Below are positions 43,178-51,659 of a DNA stretch of 64,000 nt, in pieces. The position numbers were made by a program, and so were the translations under genes. The DNA is from Methanosuratincola petrocarbonis (GTDB lineage: Archaea > Thermoproteota > Methanomethylicia > Methanomethylicales > Methanomethylicaceae). Positions within the stretch are counted from its first letter, which is position 1. The number at the start of each line of letters is the position of its first letter. The notes under the pieces were generated by a model. It was not told the origin of the DNA. It saw only the letters and a list, made by a program, of their open reading frames with translations, and did not search any database. The stretch covers positions 682,001-746,000 of the forward strand of contig CP130488.1 in NCBI GenBank assembly GCA_030522375.1. Direction: 5' to 3'.

Positions 43178-44364
43178 CTCAGGTTGGTGTAGAGCGCTAG
43201 CATCAGCGAGAGTGCTCCAGTCTCGTACTCGCTCAGGAGGTTGCTAGGCCCGCCCCAGTGGACATAGTACCCAGAACCGATGCAGAAGCTCCTGGCGGCG
43301 GTCTGGCTGTCGCCATTGCGCTTCTGGTAGAAGACGAACTTCGTCTGCGGCAGTTCGGAGGGGGGAAGAACTATCGGATGGTCGAAGCGCATCTCTTCAG
43401 GCAGCGTTCTGAAATTAGTTACCATAAGGAAGTAGTTCAGGCTGTTGCCGTCAATGTCTGTTAGCACGAAATCCACCAGCTCCATCGTTGCGTTGCTGGA
43501 GGAGATCGCGACATGATTAGAGTTGAAGAACAACTCGATTCCTTCGTTTGATTTGAAGCTGACCTTTCGGGCGCCGTCCGAGAGAATCGAGAATGGCACC
43601 CCGCCAACGTGGACCCAAGTCCAGCTGTGGTTGCCCACGATGTAACGCAAGTTCCTCAGGAACTCCTTCTTGTTTTCTACACCCCAAGCAGAAACAGGGG
43701 TGACGTCGCCATATGGGTTGATCACAACAGCGCCGTCGATAGGACTTGCGAGTATTGACTCCCATCTGGATATGGTTGTGACCTTTTCATATGGTATCCC
43801 GAGATTTACTGCGGCGTCCTCGGCACCAGCGATTATTGCGGAGGAGTTTTGCACACCGTTATTGCCAATGAATGCGGAAAAGCCGTCTATGTCAAGGAGG
43901 ATAAGCTTGTTCCTTGAGAACTCCACACCCTTGCACTCGACTATGCCTGAAGTGCCAATATCGCTGCCTCCATAGACCATGATTGCATAGCCATTGCCGA
44001 CGAAGAATTTGTGGCCAAAAAATCCCGAGTCTTTGATGGTTGTTTCACCCCTTGGGGAAAGGCGCACTCCGCTTAAGCTTATCGCAGGGAGGCCGTCCTC
44101 CCCTATCACGCTGACGGACAGGACGAGCTCGCGATCTGTGTTGCTCTTGATTGTCACCTTGAATGATGCATACCCGTAGTGCTTCATAAGCATGGAGTCC
44201 TGGATTATCAAGTCCTCAGGAACTTGGCTGTGCACCACCTTTTTCAACTCCACCGCGAATATACCTGTCGTGAGGAAGGCTATGCTCACCATCACTGCCA
44301 CTGCCAGTATAGGGATCACGCCCTTCCTCTTCACGATGCTCCTCCTGCTCACCTGCCCATGCAA
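43174..44364 (-). CDS. Large pilin-like surface protein
   Basis: A 396-residue protein. A basic N-terminus with RKG before VIPILAVAVMVSIAFLTTGIF resembles a class III signal peptide. The long exported part is beta-rich with many N-glycosylation sites and no known enzyme motif. Its position between pilin genes suggests a minor pilin, tip adhesin or scaffold. The middle (residues ~165-260: IAGAEDAAVNLGIPYEKV, DGAVVINPYGD, WVHVGGVP) resembles an alpha/beta Rossmann-like or amidotransferase-like fold but lacks recognisable catalytic residues. Confidence 0.7.
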   Translation of the reverse strand: MHGQVSRRSIVKRKGVIPILAVAVMVSIAFLTTGIFAVELKKVVHSQVPEDLIIQDSMLMKHYGYASFKVTIKSNTDRELVLSVSVIGEDGLPAISLSGVRLSPRGETTIKDSGFFGHKFFVGNGYAIMVYGGSDIGTSGIVECKGVEFSRNKLILLDIDGFSAFIGNNGVQNSSAIIAGAEDAAVNLGIPYEKVTTISRWESILASPIDGAVVINPYGDVTPVSAWGVENKKEFLRNLRYIVGNHSWTWVHVGGVPFSILSDGARKVSFKSNEGIELFFNSNHVAISSSNATMELVDFVLTDIDGNSLNYFLMVTNFRTLPEEMRFDHPIVLPPSELPQTKFVFYQKRNGDSQTAARSFCIGSGYYVHWGGPSNLLSEYETGALSLMLALYTNLR

Positions 44365-44819
44365 AATACTCTCATCTCCGCCATCCGACCGTAATTAGAA
44401 TCGGTAAGATCTATCATGTATTCGTTCCCTATGCTGAATGTGCTGCCGAGCGTCTGGCTCTCTATAATGAATGATGTTGACCCGCGGGAGGGTACGACCT
44501 GCACCGATCCCGCGGAATATGGGTTTAGAGCAGAGTCGTAGAGCGTGCAGCTCAGGGTCAGCGGACAGCTTCCGGTGTTCTTCACATTGACTATGAGGAG
44601 AAGGTAATTGTCCTGCTTAAGCAACACCGCCTTAGTGACGGCGACCGAAGGAACCGGCGAGGAGAGCTGCGAAGATATAAGAGGGGATATCGAAGCAACA
44701 GCCACGATGGTTATACTGCAAAGGAAGATCGTGGCGATGATAGGGGACACGCCTCTATCTGATCGTTTATGATCCCTTGCTGCTGAGAGAGGCAGCTTAT
44801 AGGATCGACTGCCGGTCAT
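44349..44819 (-). CDS. Pilin-like protein with class III signal peptide
   Basis: A 156-residue protein from ATG 44819; the frame extends to 44849. DRG before VSPIIATIFLCSITIVAVASI is the archaeal pilin signature (the VSPIIA motif of DUF1628-type pilins). Beta-sheet C-terminal domain. It is the first gene of the pilus operon. The TATA-like element at 44867-44874 places transcription near 44843, which excludes the more upstream ATG and decides the start. Confidence 0.8.
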   Translation of the reverse strand: MTGSRSYKLPLSAARDHKRSDRGVSPIIATIFLCSITIVAVASISPLISSQLSSPVPSVAVTKAVLLKQDNYLLLIVNVKNTGSCPLTLSCTLYDSALNPYSAGSVQVVPSRGSTSFIIESQTLGSTFSIGNEYMIDLTDSNYGRMAEMRVFCMGR

Positions 44820-44865
44820 GCTTTTCCATAACCCCATATATACCATCATATAGTTCGGGGAGGCG

Positions 44866-44875
44866 GTTTATATTC
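44866..44875 (-). promoter_or_regulatory. Promoter of the pilus operon
   Basis: On the minus strand GAATATAAAC, preceded by an A-rich BRE-like stretch, lies about 48-56 bases before ATG 44819. It is the only good TATA box before the six tightly packed genes. Confidence 0.5.
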
Positions 44876-44958
44876 TTTTTTGATTATTGAACAGACTAAC
44901 TGACTTACAAAAAGACAGAAAGCAAATTCATGAACGAGCGACCTAGCTCAGGATCAAA

Positions 44959-45735
44959 TCAAAAGGCAGGGTAGCATGCAACACCCAATTCTCTGCAGCG
45001 GAGTCGGATCATCCGGTAAACGCGCAGGTAGTCGAACAGAGCGATGCTGTCGAACGCCCAACCTGGGAGGATCTTCTTGAGCCTGAGACTGACGAGAGGC
45101 TTCAGGTTTATCCTGTCGTAGAGCAGTCTGCTACCAGTCTTTGCAGCAACTTCGGCGATACTGCCGATCTCCTCCTCGGAGTCGTTAAACCCATGGATTA
45201 TTGGACCATAGAAGATCCACGTCTTTACGCCGGCCCTGTTCAGGTCCTCGACGGCGCGAAAGCGCGATCCTGGGTCAGGCGCGCCAGGCTCGAACTTATC
45301 CCTGAACTCGCTACTTATAGATGTGATCGTGACCCCAACCTCGGCATCCATGCCCTTCAGCACATCCAGATCCCTGAGGACCAAGGGGGACTTTGTCTGG
45401 ATCGAAACAGGGAACCCGGCGCCTTTGAATATCTCGAGCGCCCCCCTGACGATCCTGAGGTCCGCCTCCACCGGCTGGTAGGGGTCGGTCGAGGTGCTGA
45501 TGCCGACGATCCCCGGCTCCAGCCTCCTGATTTCGGAGCGGAGCTTCTCAAGCACTCCTTCCTTTACCTCGACCCTGGCGGGCCACCTCGGGAACCTTCC
45601 CCTGAAAAGGTCGGGGACGTAGCAGTAGAGGCAGCCGTGCCCGCACCCTACGTATGGGTTGAAGGTGTATTCGAGCCCCGGAAGCCTGCTCCTCGAGAGC
45701 ACGCTCTTGCACTTTGCATAGGCATAGGTTGCCAT
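44959..45735 (-). CDS. Radical SAM protein, SplB-like (COG1533)
   Basis: A 258-residue radical SAM enzyme from ATG 45735. The cluster motif is CGHGCLYC (CxxxCxxC), preceded by TFNPYVG as in the COG1533/spore photoproduct lyase-like group, which contains predicted DNA-repair enzymes. STSTDPYQPVE and IQTKSP motifs of that group are present. Its ATG overlaps the stop of the Nre gene (TGATG), so it is translated right after a DNA-repair protein. Actual repair activity is inference. Confidence 0.85.
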   Translation of the reverse strand: MATYAYAKCKSVLSRSRLPGLEYTFNPYVGCGHGCLYCYVPDLFRGRFPRWPARVEVKEGVLEKLRSEIRRLEPGIVGISTSTDPYQPVEADLRIVRGALEIFKGAGFPVSIQTKSPLVLRDLDVLKGMDAEVGVTITSISSEFRDKFEPGAPDPGSRFRAVEDLNRAGVKTWIFYGPIIHGFNDSEEEIGSIAEVAAKTGSRLLYDRINLKPLVSLRLKKILPGWAFDSIALFDYLRVYRMIRLRCRELGVACYPAF

Positions 45736-47042
45736 CAGACACCACCCGCCCCCGAGTACTCGTCGATCCTCCTCTGGAGCAGCGAGTCCCTGAGGATGGC
45801 GCTTCTTGAGATCCATCTCGAAACCGGGACGCGGAGCATTGAGCCGAGGTGGCGCAGCGCGGAGGGGAGATCGTCGAATTCAGCGTGCGGCTGCCTGAAC
45901 ATGGCGCGAACGTTCTCCCTGACGAACCACACGCCCAGCGGGAGCGGGAACTCGGGCATTATCTCCCTAACCACGAGAGCGGTCGCCTGCCTCCGGATCG
46001 ACTTCAGGTGCTCCGCGACCCCCAGCCTGCAGGAGAAGTAGCACCCGCCTATCCCGGGGTACGTCTTCCTGCCGCCGTAGCCCTCGTAGTCCCCCTCTAC
46101 CGCCGCTGAGGTCCCTTCCTGGTTCCAGAAGGTCCCTGGGAACCAAGCCTCCATCCACTCGAAGGACCAAGCCCTCGGGATAAGGATGGCTGCGAACGTA
46201 TTGTGCTGGTGCTTCCAGAAGTATACCTGGTACTTGTCGATGGTCTCGAACCCCTTCACCTCGTCGATGAGCCTCTGCGAGAGTATGCTGTCGACGGCGG
46301 TTATGCTCCACCGGGTTGGCACGAGCCGCCTGTTCTTCTGGACGCCGAAGACGCCCATGCTGAAGGCACGCTGGAGCTTCGAGACCTCCACCCCCGAGCT
46401 GTAGAGCTCGAAGAGGGCGTCCGCAGCCAGGTAGTCCCCGTCGTAGAACGCCTTCTCGATCCTGTGGTCGACCTTGACCTGGGAGATCGAGAACTGCTTG
46501 AGCGGCGCCGAGGGGCCGAATGGCTGGGAGTTGTCGTCTATCGAGATCCTACCGGCGGGGGGCTTGGCGAATTTGACCTCCGCGTCCGCAGGAGCGTTGC
46601 CCATCGAAAGCTCCTGGAGCGAGTCGACCAGGCGCCCACCCCTCCTTGCGGCGTCCACCTCGACCCTCGTCGTCCCCCTCACGAGCGAATAGCGGTAGTT
46701 GACGATGGAAGGTATGCTCTCGAAGAGCCAGGACTCCGGGACGTCCATCATGGAGGTGTCCCCGAAGATGGGCGGGACCATGGGGCCCACCGAGACCTTG
46801 GGGTAGCCGTAGCGCCCGACGAAGACGGATGGGGGAGAAGAGCCCGATAGCTCCGTCCTCATCACTGCGCCGGAGTTGCTTATCAGCGCCCTTGCCTTGA
46901 GCTCGATAGGGCAGACCGCCTTGCCGCAGAGGCGCTTCCCTCCCCTGCAGAGTATGCAGAGGGGGGCGTGCCTCGACCTAACCGCCAACGCCTGAGGGGC
47001 TGCAACTTCTGCAGGCAAGATCTCGCCCAGCCAGCTGTACAT
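45735..47042 (-). CDS. Archaeal Nre DNA-repair protein (NreA/NreB family)
   Basis: A 435-residue protein from ATG 47042; the frame is open to 47267, but that region is intergenic in character. The zinc site C-x2-C-x6-C-x4-C (Cys29, 32, 39, 44) opens the protein, as in Nre proteins, followed by SNSGAVMRTELSGSSPPSVFVGRYGYPKVSVGP-like family core. Nre interacts with the sliding clamp in Haloferax. The C-terminal QRRIDEY resembles a PIP box with only one aromatic. Overlaps the radical SAM gene start. Confidence 0.9.
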   Translation of the reverse strand: MYSWLGEILPAEVAAPQALAVRSRHAPLCILCRGGKRLCGKAVCPIELKARALISNSGAVMRTELSGSSPPSVFVGRYGYPKVSVGPMVPPIFGDTSMMDVPESWLFESIPSIVNYRYSLVRGTTRVEVDAARRGGRLVDSLQELSMGNAPADAEVKFAKPPAGRISIDDNSQPFGPSAPLKQFSISQVKVDHRIEKAFYDGDYLAADALFELYSSGVEVSKLQRAFSMGVFGVQKNRRLVPTRWSITAVDSILSQRLIDEVKGFETIDKYQVYFWKHQHNTFAAILIPRAWSFEWMEAWFPGTFWNQEGTSAAVEGDYEGYGGRKTYPGIGGCYFSCRLGVAEHLKSIRRQATALVVREIMPEFPLPLGVWFVRENVRAMFRQPHAEFDDLPSALRHLGSMLRVPVSRWISRSAILRDSLLQRRIDEYSGAGGV

Positions 47043-47154
47043 TTCCTGCACAAGTAAGGTAGATCCGATCCCATTAAAAAGCACTCTGCGGGGATCTGGA
47101 CAGGAGTTCAGTTTATCTCTTGCCTTGAAGAGATCAGGGTGGGGAAAAGGAAGC

Positions 47155-48015
47155 ATGAAGGTAGAGCTGCTCGCTTTCGACAGCATGGGGGTCAGGTCAA
47201 TGTGCACGTTCGTGGAGACCCCTGATGTCAAGGTGATGATAGACCCGGGGGTCGCGCTGGCGCCCAACCGCTTCGGGCTCCCGCCTCACCAGGTGGAGCT
47301 CGAGAGGATGGGCAAGGCGGCGGAGAGGATCGCCGAAAGGGGGATGGAAGCGGACGTCCTGGTTATCTCGCATTACCACTACGATCACCACGACCCAGGT
47401 GACGTGATACCGCTCGAAATCTACAAGGGCAAAACGGTGCTCGTCAAGGATCCGAACAACGACATCAACAGTAGCCAGCGGGACTTCAGGGCCCCGCTCT
47501 TCCTCGGGATGGTGAAGGGGAGGGCAAGCAAGGTCGAGGTTGCGGACAACAAGTCCTTCGCATTCGGGAAGACCAGGGTCTCTTTCTCCGGGGCGGTCTT
47601 CCACGGATCGAACAGCGCCCTCGGGTACGTGATCCAGACCATGGTCGAGTCCGAAGGGATGAAGGTGATCCACACTTCTGATGTCGAGGGGCCGATCCAT
47701 GAGGAGCAGGCATCGTTTGTCCTGAGGGAGAAGCCTGACCTTGCGATAATCGACGGGCCGATGACGTACATGCTGGGCTACAGGACTTCGAAAGAGCAGC
47801 TGGACTCGGCCGTAAGGAACCTGAGGCAGATAATCTCGAGCGGCGTCAAGGAGGCTGTAGTGGACCACCACTTCCTCAGGGACCTCAAGTTCAAAGAGTA
47901 CATCCAAACGATCACGGAAGGGGCAAGCGGCGGCAGAGTCATCACTGCAGCGGAATACATGGGGCAGCCCAACGACCCGCTCGAGGCAAGGAGGAGGGAG
48001 CTCTACAGGAAATAG
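47155..48015 (+). CDS. UPF0282 metallo-beta-lactamase-fold protein (COG2248)
   Basis: A 286-residue archaeal MBL-fold protein. The metal motif is SHYHYDHHDPGD (~residue 76 on), with later HTSDVEGP and DHHFLRD histidine sites. Its opening KVELLAFDSMGVRSMCTFVET is the UPF0282 signature. It is a predicted metal-dependent hydrolase of unknown substrate. ATG 47155 is preceded by GGAAG; an upstream in-frame TTG (47125) lacks family sequence. Divergent from Nre. Confidence 0.9.
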   Translation: MKVELLAFDSMGVRSMCTFVETPDVKVMIDPGVALAPNRFGLPPHQVELERMGKAAERIAERGMEADVLVISHYHYDHHDPGDVIPLEIYKGKTVLVKDPNNDINSSQRDFRAPLFLGMVKGRASKVEVADNKSFAFGKTRVSFSGAVFHGSNSALGYVIQTMVESEGMKVIHTSDVEGPIHEEQASFVLREKPDLAIIDGPMTYMLGYRTSKEQLDSAVRNLRQIISSGVKEAVVDHHFLRDLKFKEYIQTITEGASGGRVITAAEYMGQPNDPLEARRRELYRK

Positions 48016-48039
48016 CTCTTGTTCCATATGAAACAAATA

Positions 48040-48049
48040 GTTTATAAAA
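48040..48049 (+). promoter_or_regulatory. Promoter upstream of the YHS gene
   Basis: GTTTATAAAA preceded by ACAAATA fits BRE-TATA. Transcription would start at about 48065-48072, giving a leader of ~145 bases before the YHS ATG at 48216. Confidence 0.5.
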
Positions 48050-48063
48050 AAAGGAGATGTGAG

Positions 48064-48143
48064 ATCCGATCGCCATAGGACTCCTCGGGGTTACGGTCGC
48101 TCGCCTGCAGATCGGATTACCTCCTGTAACCCCCAGGGTGCCT
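48064..48143 (+). ncRNA. Structured region: two interleaved inverted repeats followed by a T7 run
   Basis: Stem 1: ATCCGATC (48064-48071) pairs with GATCGGAT (48110-48117). Stem 2: GGGGTTACGG (48087-48096) pairs with CTGTAACCCC (48124-48133, one G-U pair). Order 1-2-1'-2' is that of a pseudoknot. CCTTTTTTTG follows (48141-48150). It may be a cis-regulatory RNA with a T-rich terminator, or DNA operators. The predicted transcription start is close to stem 1, so the left arm might lie at or before the start. Confidence 0.4.
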
Positions 48144-48215
48144 TTTTTTGTGTGAAGCGGACCGAAGGCGGGATAGGCTTTTCTAGGGGCAGCGGAATAT
48201 TATTCAGCGGTCTGT

Positions 48216-48362
48216 ATGGCGATAGATCCTGTCTGCGGCATGGAAGTGGACGAGAAGACTGCGAAATTCAGGAGCGAGTACAAGGGGAAGGCGTATTACT
48301 TCTGCGCGCCAGGCTGCAAGAAGATGTTCGACAAGGAACCCGAGAAGTACCTCAAGAAGTGA
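48216..48362 (+). CDS. YHS-domain protein (small metal-binding)
   Basis: A 48-residue protein reading MAIDPVCGMEVDEKTA..., with DPVCGM and YYFCAPGCKKMF, which together are the complete YHS domain (three Cys). YHS domains bind metal and accompany copper ATPases, as here: copA lies 0.9 kb downstream. The start is ATG 48216. It ends 6 bases before the convergent ferredoxin gene stop. It probably buffers or delivers copper or another heavy metal in the cytosol. Confidence 0.85.
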   Translation: MAIDPVCGMEVDEKTAKFRSEYKGKAYYFCAPGCKKMFDKEPEKYLKK

Positions 48363-48368
48363 ATGGTT

Positions 48369-49175
48369 TCAGAGGTCCACGGCAGAGGAGATCTGCGAGA
48401 TCGCTTCCCTTATGTAGTCGCTGTCCTTGATCGTCACGGATATCGCGCCGTTCGGGCACAACTCTGCGCACCTCCCGCACCCCCTGCACTCGCTTCCGAT
48501 GACGGCAATGCCACCCTCGACGGATATCGCGTTGACGAAGCACGACCGAGCGCATGCCCCGCACCCCCTGCAACGCCCCCCGTCGACCCTCACTTCCACC
48601 CCGGGCATCTTCTCGATCTTCTTCCTGATCTTCACAGATAGGTCAGGAATGATCTTCCAAAGGCAGCAGCACGAACAGCAGTTGCAGATCGTGAGGAGCC
48701 GATCCGCCGGCTTCACCCCGAGCCAGAGGGAGTCGAGCTTGTTCCTCCCGACCAAGTGGACGAGCCCGGCTTCCCTGCACTTCCGCAGGTGCTCCAGCGC
48801 CTCCTCCCGCGTCACCCTGCGCCCGAGGCTCGGATCGATCAGCTGTGAAGCTTCCCCCAGGAAGAGGCACCCGAGCTCCCGGGGGTAGTCCTTGCACCCG
48901 CTGGAGACCCTGCAGATGCAGAAGTTCATGATCCAGTGGTGATCCGCCACATTCACGAAGTGCTCTGCCAAGGCATATGGGAGGGGCATGCTCTCCGGCT
49001 CCCCGAAGCTGGCGTCGAGATCGACGACTTTCGGGACGAAGATCAACCGATCCTTGTCGAAGAATGCAAGATCGATCAGTTTCCCGAAGACCGGGATCTT
49101 GCTCAGCCTCGCCATGGAGAACCTGTTCGGGAATAGGCGGATTATCAGCCTTATGACCCAGTGGGGGAGGGGCAT
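48369..49175 (-). CDS. Cys-rich protein with C-terminal 2x[4Fe-4S] ferredoxin domain
   Basis: A 268-residue protein from ATG 49175. The C-terminal ~70 residues hold two ferredoxin motifs (CRGCGACARSC and CRGCGRCAELC). Upstream are two uncommon Cys sites: C86-x-C88...C94...C103 (FCICRVSSGC...LGC) and C164-N-CC-S-CCC171 (ICNCCSCCCLW). Such proteins are annotated as 4Fe-4S proteins of unknown role. The ATG sits 25 bases after CGCTTAAT, the mirror copy of the copA promoter, which decides this start and suggests joint control with copA. Confidence 0.8.
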   Translation of the reverse strand: MPLPHWVIRLIIRLFPNRFSMARLSKIPVFGKLIDLAFFDKDRLIFVPKVVDLDASFGEPESMPLPYALAEHFVNVADHHWIMNFCICRVSSGCKDYPRELGCLFLGEASQLIDPSLGRRVTREEALEHLRKCREAGLVHLVGRNKLDSLWLGVKPADRLLTICNCCSCCCLWKIIPDLSVKIRKKIEKMPGVEVRVDGGRCRGCGACARSCFVNAISVEGGIAVIGSECRGCGRCAELCPNGAISVTIKDSDYIREAISQISSAVDL

Positions 49176-49199
49176 GGTCACTATTCCTCTCCGGTCGGA

Positions 49200-49242
49200 A
49201 TTAAGCGTTGGGCTCTGGCGGAATGGATATGCAACGCTTAAT
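49200..49242. promoter_or_regulatory. Mirror-image promoters of ferredoxin gene and copA
   Basis: ATTAAGCGTTG (49200-49210) and CAACGCTTAAT (49232-49242) are perfect reverse complements 21 bases apart. Each contains CTTAAT as a TATA box reading outward. Distances to the two ATGs are almost equal (25 and 26 bases), implying two leaderless messages with the same core promoter. Confidence 0.7.
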
Positions 49243-49267
49243 AGAAAAACACTGCGATTGATCACTC

Positions 49268-51613
49268 ATGCGAAAGAAAGCGTCGATCAGGATCGAAGGG
49301 ATGCACTGCGCGACGTGCGCGCTGACCATCGAGAAGTCGCTGGCTGCGCTGAAAGGGGTGCACAAGGCGGAGGTCAGCTTCGGATCCGGGACCGCGATAA
49401 TCGAGTATGACCCGTCGCTGGCGAACGCAAGCTCAATCAAGGGGGCGATCGAGGAGGCGGGATACAAGCCCGTCGCCGAGAGGATCGCGTTCTATGTCGA
49501 AGACATGAGGTGCGCATCGTGCATAAAGGCGCTGGAGGAGGGGCTGCTGGAAAAGGACGGCGTTGTGGCGGCAAACGCTAACCTCGCGACGAAGCTGGTC
49601 ATCGTGGAATACCTCCCTTCCGTGGTGACCGCATCAGAGCTCAGGGACGCGATCAAGGAACTCGGCTACACCCCCATGGTAAGGGAGGGGGGCATTGCAA
49701 ACAAGGGGAGCAGCTTCAGGCCAAGGTTCCTCTTCAGCCTCGTCGCGACCGTCCCAGTCTTCGTCATCAGCATGTTCTTGATGGAACTGCCTTACCGCGC
49801 AATCGTCCTCTTCCTGCTGGGGACTGCGGTCCTGGTCGTCGGCGGTAGCCCGTTCTACACCGGGTCCTACAAGTCGTTGAGGAGGGGGGCGCCCGACATG
49901 AATGTGCTCGTGGCGCTGGGGGCTTCTGCAGCCTACCTGTACAGCGTATACAACACATTCTTCGCGGCGGGGGACCTCTACTACGACGCGGCTGCGATGC
50001 TGATAACCTTCGTGCTACTCGGGAGGTACCTCGAGGATGCCGCAAAGTCGAGGGCTTCCCTCTCCATAAGGAAGCTGATGGAGCTCCAGCCGAAGTACGC
50101 CTCGGTGATCAAGGACGGCGAGGAGAGGAAAGTCCCGGTAGAAGATCTCGCCCCCGGGGACGAGGTCGTCGTGAGGCCGGGCGAGGCGATCCCCGCAGAC
50201 GGCACAATAATCTCCGGGAGCGCCGCAGTGGACGAGTCGATGGTCACGGGAGAGAGCGTCCCGGTCGACAAGGCGGAGGGCGACACCGTGATCGGGGGGA
50301 CGATCAACAAGACGGGCATGATGAGGGTGAGGGTCGATAGGGTCGGCAGGGACTCGTTCCTGGCTCAGATCATCAGCTTCGTGGAGGAGGCCCAAGCCAG
50401 GAAGGCGCCCATCCAGAGGTTCGCGGACTACGTCGCCGCCCGCTTCGTTCCTGCGGTGGTATCTGTCGCGTTGCTGACGTTCCTCGTGTGGCTGTTCATG
50501 GGGAAGGAGATCGGGTTCTCACTGCTCATGGCAGTCTCGGTCCTTGTGATAGCGTGCCCGTGCGCCCTGGGCCTGGCCACCCCCGCGGCGATAATGGTGG
50601 GGCTCGGGAAGGCTGCGGAGATGGGCATCCTGATAAAGGGCGGCGAGGTCCTCGAGGCGGTGAGGAAGCTCGACACGGTCGTATTCGACAAGACGGGCAC
50701 GCTGACTGTCGGTAAGCCGTCCGTCGTGGAGATCGTCGACCTGGCAGGCTTGGGGGAGGAGGAGATCCTGAGGGTAGCAGCCACGCTCGAGGGCGGATCG
50801 GAGCACCCGCTCGCTGCTGCGGTGATCGAGAGGGCGGCAGGGCTCCCCCGCTACGAGCTCAAGGAGTTCGAGGCGTTCCCCGGGGAGGGGATCAGGGGCA
50901 AGGTGGACGGGAGGGAGGCTGCCATCGGGAACAGGAAGGTCATGGGCAGGCTCGGGATCGCTATGGGCGAGGCTGAGGAAGTGGCTGCCAGGCTCGAGTC
51001 TGAGGGGAAGACGGTCTCGATACTGGCGGCGGACGGGAAGGTCGTCGGGATGATAGCGATGATCGACAAGCCGAAGCCGGATGCCAAGGAGGCAGTGGAG
51101 GGGCTCAAGAAGGAGGGGCTCGAGGTCTACATGCTCACCGGCGACAACGAGAGGGTCGCGAAGGCGATCTGCAGGGAGATCGGGATCGGGAAGTACTTCG
51201 CCGAGGTCTCTCCGGGGGAGAAGGCCCAGGCAATATCCAAGCTCCAGTCCGAGGGCAAGGTAGTCGCATTCGTGGGGGACGGCATAAACGATGCGCCGGC
51301 GCTGACGCAAGCCGATGTGGGCATAGCGATCGGGAGCGGGACCGAGATAGCGAAGGAGGCGGGCGGGATTATCCTGACCAGGGAGGACCTGTTGGGCGTT
51401 GTATCCGCTATCCGCCTGGGGAGAAAGACAATGAGCAAGATTAGGCAGAACATGTTCTGGGCTCTCGCCTACAACTCCGCAGGAATACCGATTGCGGCTG
51501 GCGTGCTTTACCCGTACCTGACGCTCAGGCCCGAGATTGCAGCGCTTGCGATGTCGCTCAGCTCGGTCTCGGTCGTCTCGAACTCGCTCCTGCTCAAGAG
51601 ATACAGGGAGTGA
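49268..51613 (+). CDS. copA: Copper-exporting P1B-type ATPase CopA
   Basis: A 781-residue P1B ATPase. Two N-terminal heavy-metal domains carry GMHCATC (Cys14/17) and DMRCASC (Cys82/85). The membrane CPC motif is in IACPCALGLATP (~430), the phosphorylation site is DKTGTLT (~474), the HP motif is GGSEHPLAAAV, and the hinge is GDGINDAPAL. It exports Cu+ at the cytoplasmic membrane. Leaderless ATG 49268. Neighbours (YHS protein, Cys-rich ferredoxin, Lrp-type regulator) suggest a metal-response cluster. Confidence 0.96.
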   Translation: MRKKASIRIEGMHCATCALTIEKSLAALKGVHKAEVSFGSGTAIIEYDPSLANASSIKGAIEEAGYKPVAERIAFYVEDMRCASCIKALEEGLLEKDGVVAANANLATKLVIVEYLPSVVTASELRDAIKELGYTPMVREGGIANKGSSFRPRFLFSLVATVPVFVISMFLMELPYRAIVLFLLGTAVLVVGGSPFYTGSYKSLRRGAPDMNVLVALGASAAYLYSVYNTFFAAGDLYYDAAAMLITFVLLGRYLEDAAKSRASLSIRKLMELQPKYASVIKDGEERKVPVEDLAPGDEVVVRPGEAIPADGTIISGSAAVDESMVTGESVPVDKAEGDTVIGGTINKTGMMRVRVDRVGRDSFLAQIISFVEEAQARKAPIQRFADYVAARFVPAVVSVALLTFLVWLFMGKEIGFSLLMAVSVLVIACPCALGLATPAAIMVGLGKAAEMGILIKGGEVLEAVRKLDTVVFDKTGTLTVGKPSVVEIVDLAGLGEEEILRVAATLEGGSEHPLAAAVIERAAGLPRYELKEFEAFPGEGIRGKVDGREAAIGNRKVMGRLGIAMGEAEEVAARLESEGKTVSILAADGKVVGMIAMIDKPKPDAKEAVEGLKKEGLEVYMLTGDNERVAKAICREIGIGKYFAEVSPGEKAQAISKLQSEGKVVAFVGDGINDAPALTQADVGIAIGSGTEIAKEAGGIILTREDLLGVVSAIRLGRKTMSKIRQNMFWALAYNSAGIPIAAGVLYPYLTLRPEIAALAMSLSSVSVVSNSLLLKRYRE

Positions 51614-51659
51614 GGCGAGTCGGAAAAGCCCGAGTGGGTTTGCAAAAATGTTGGAGCGG

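Noticed and set aside
48059..48430. 123-residue plus-strand ORF across the YHS gene
   Set aside because: It is in the wrong frame; the correct frame gives the 48-residue YHS protein at 48216-48362.
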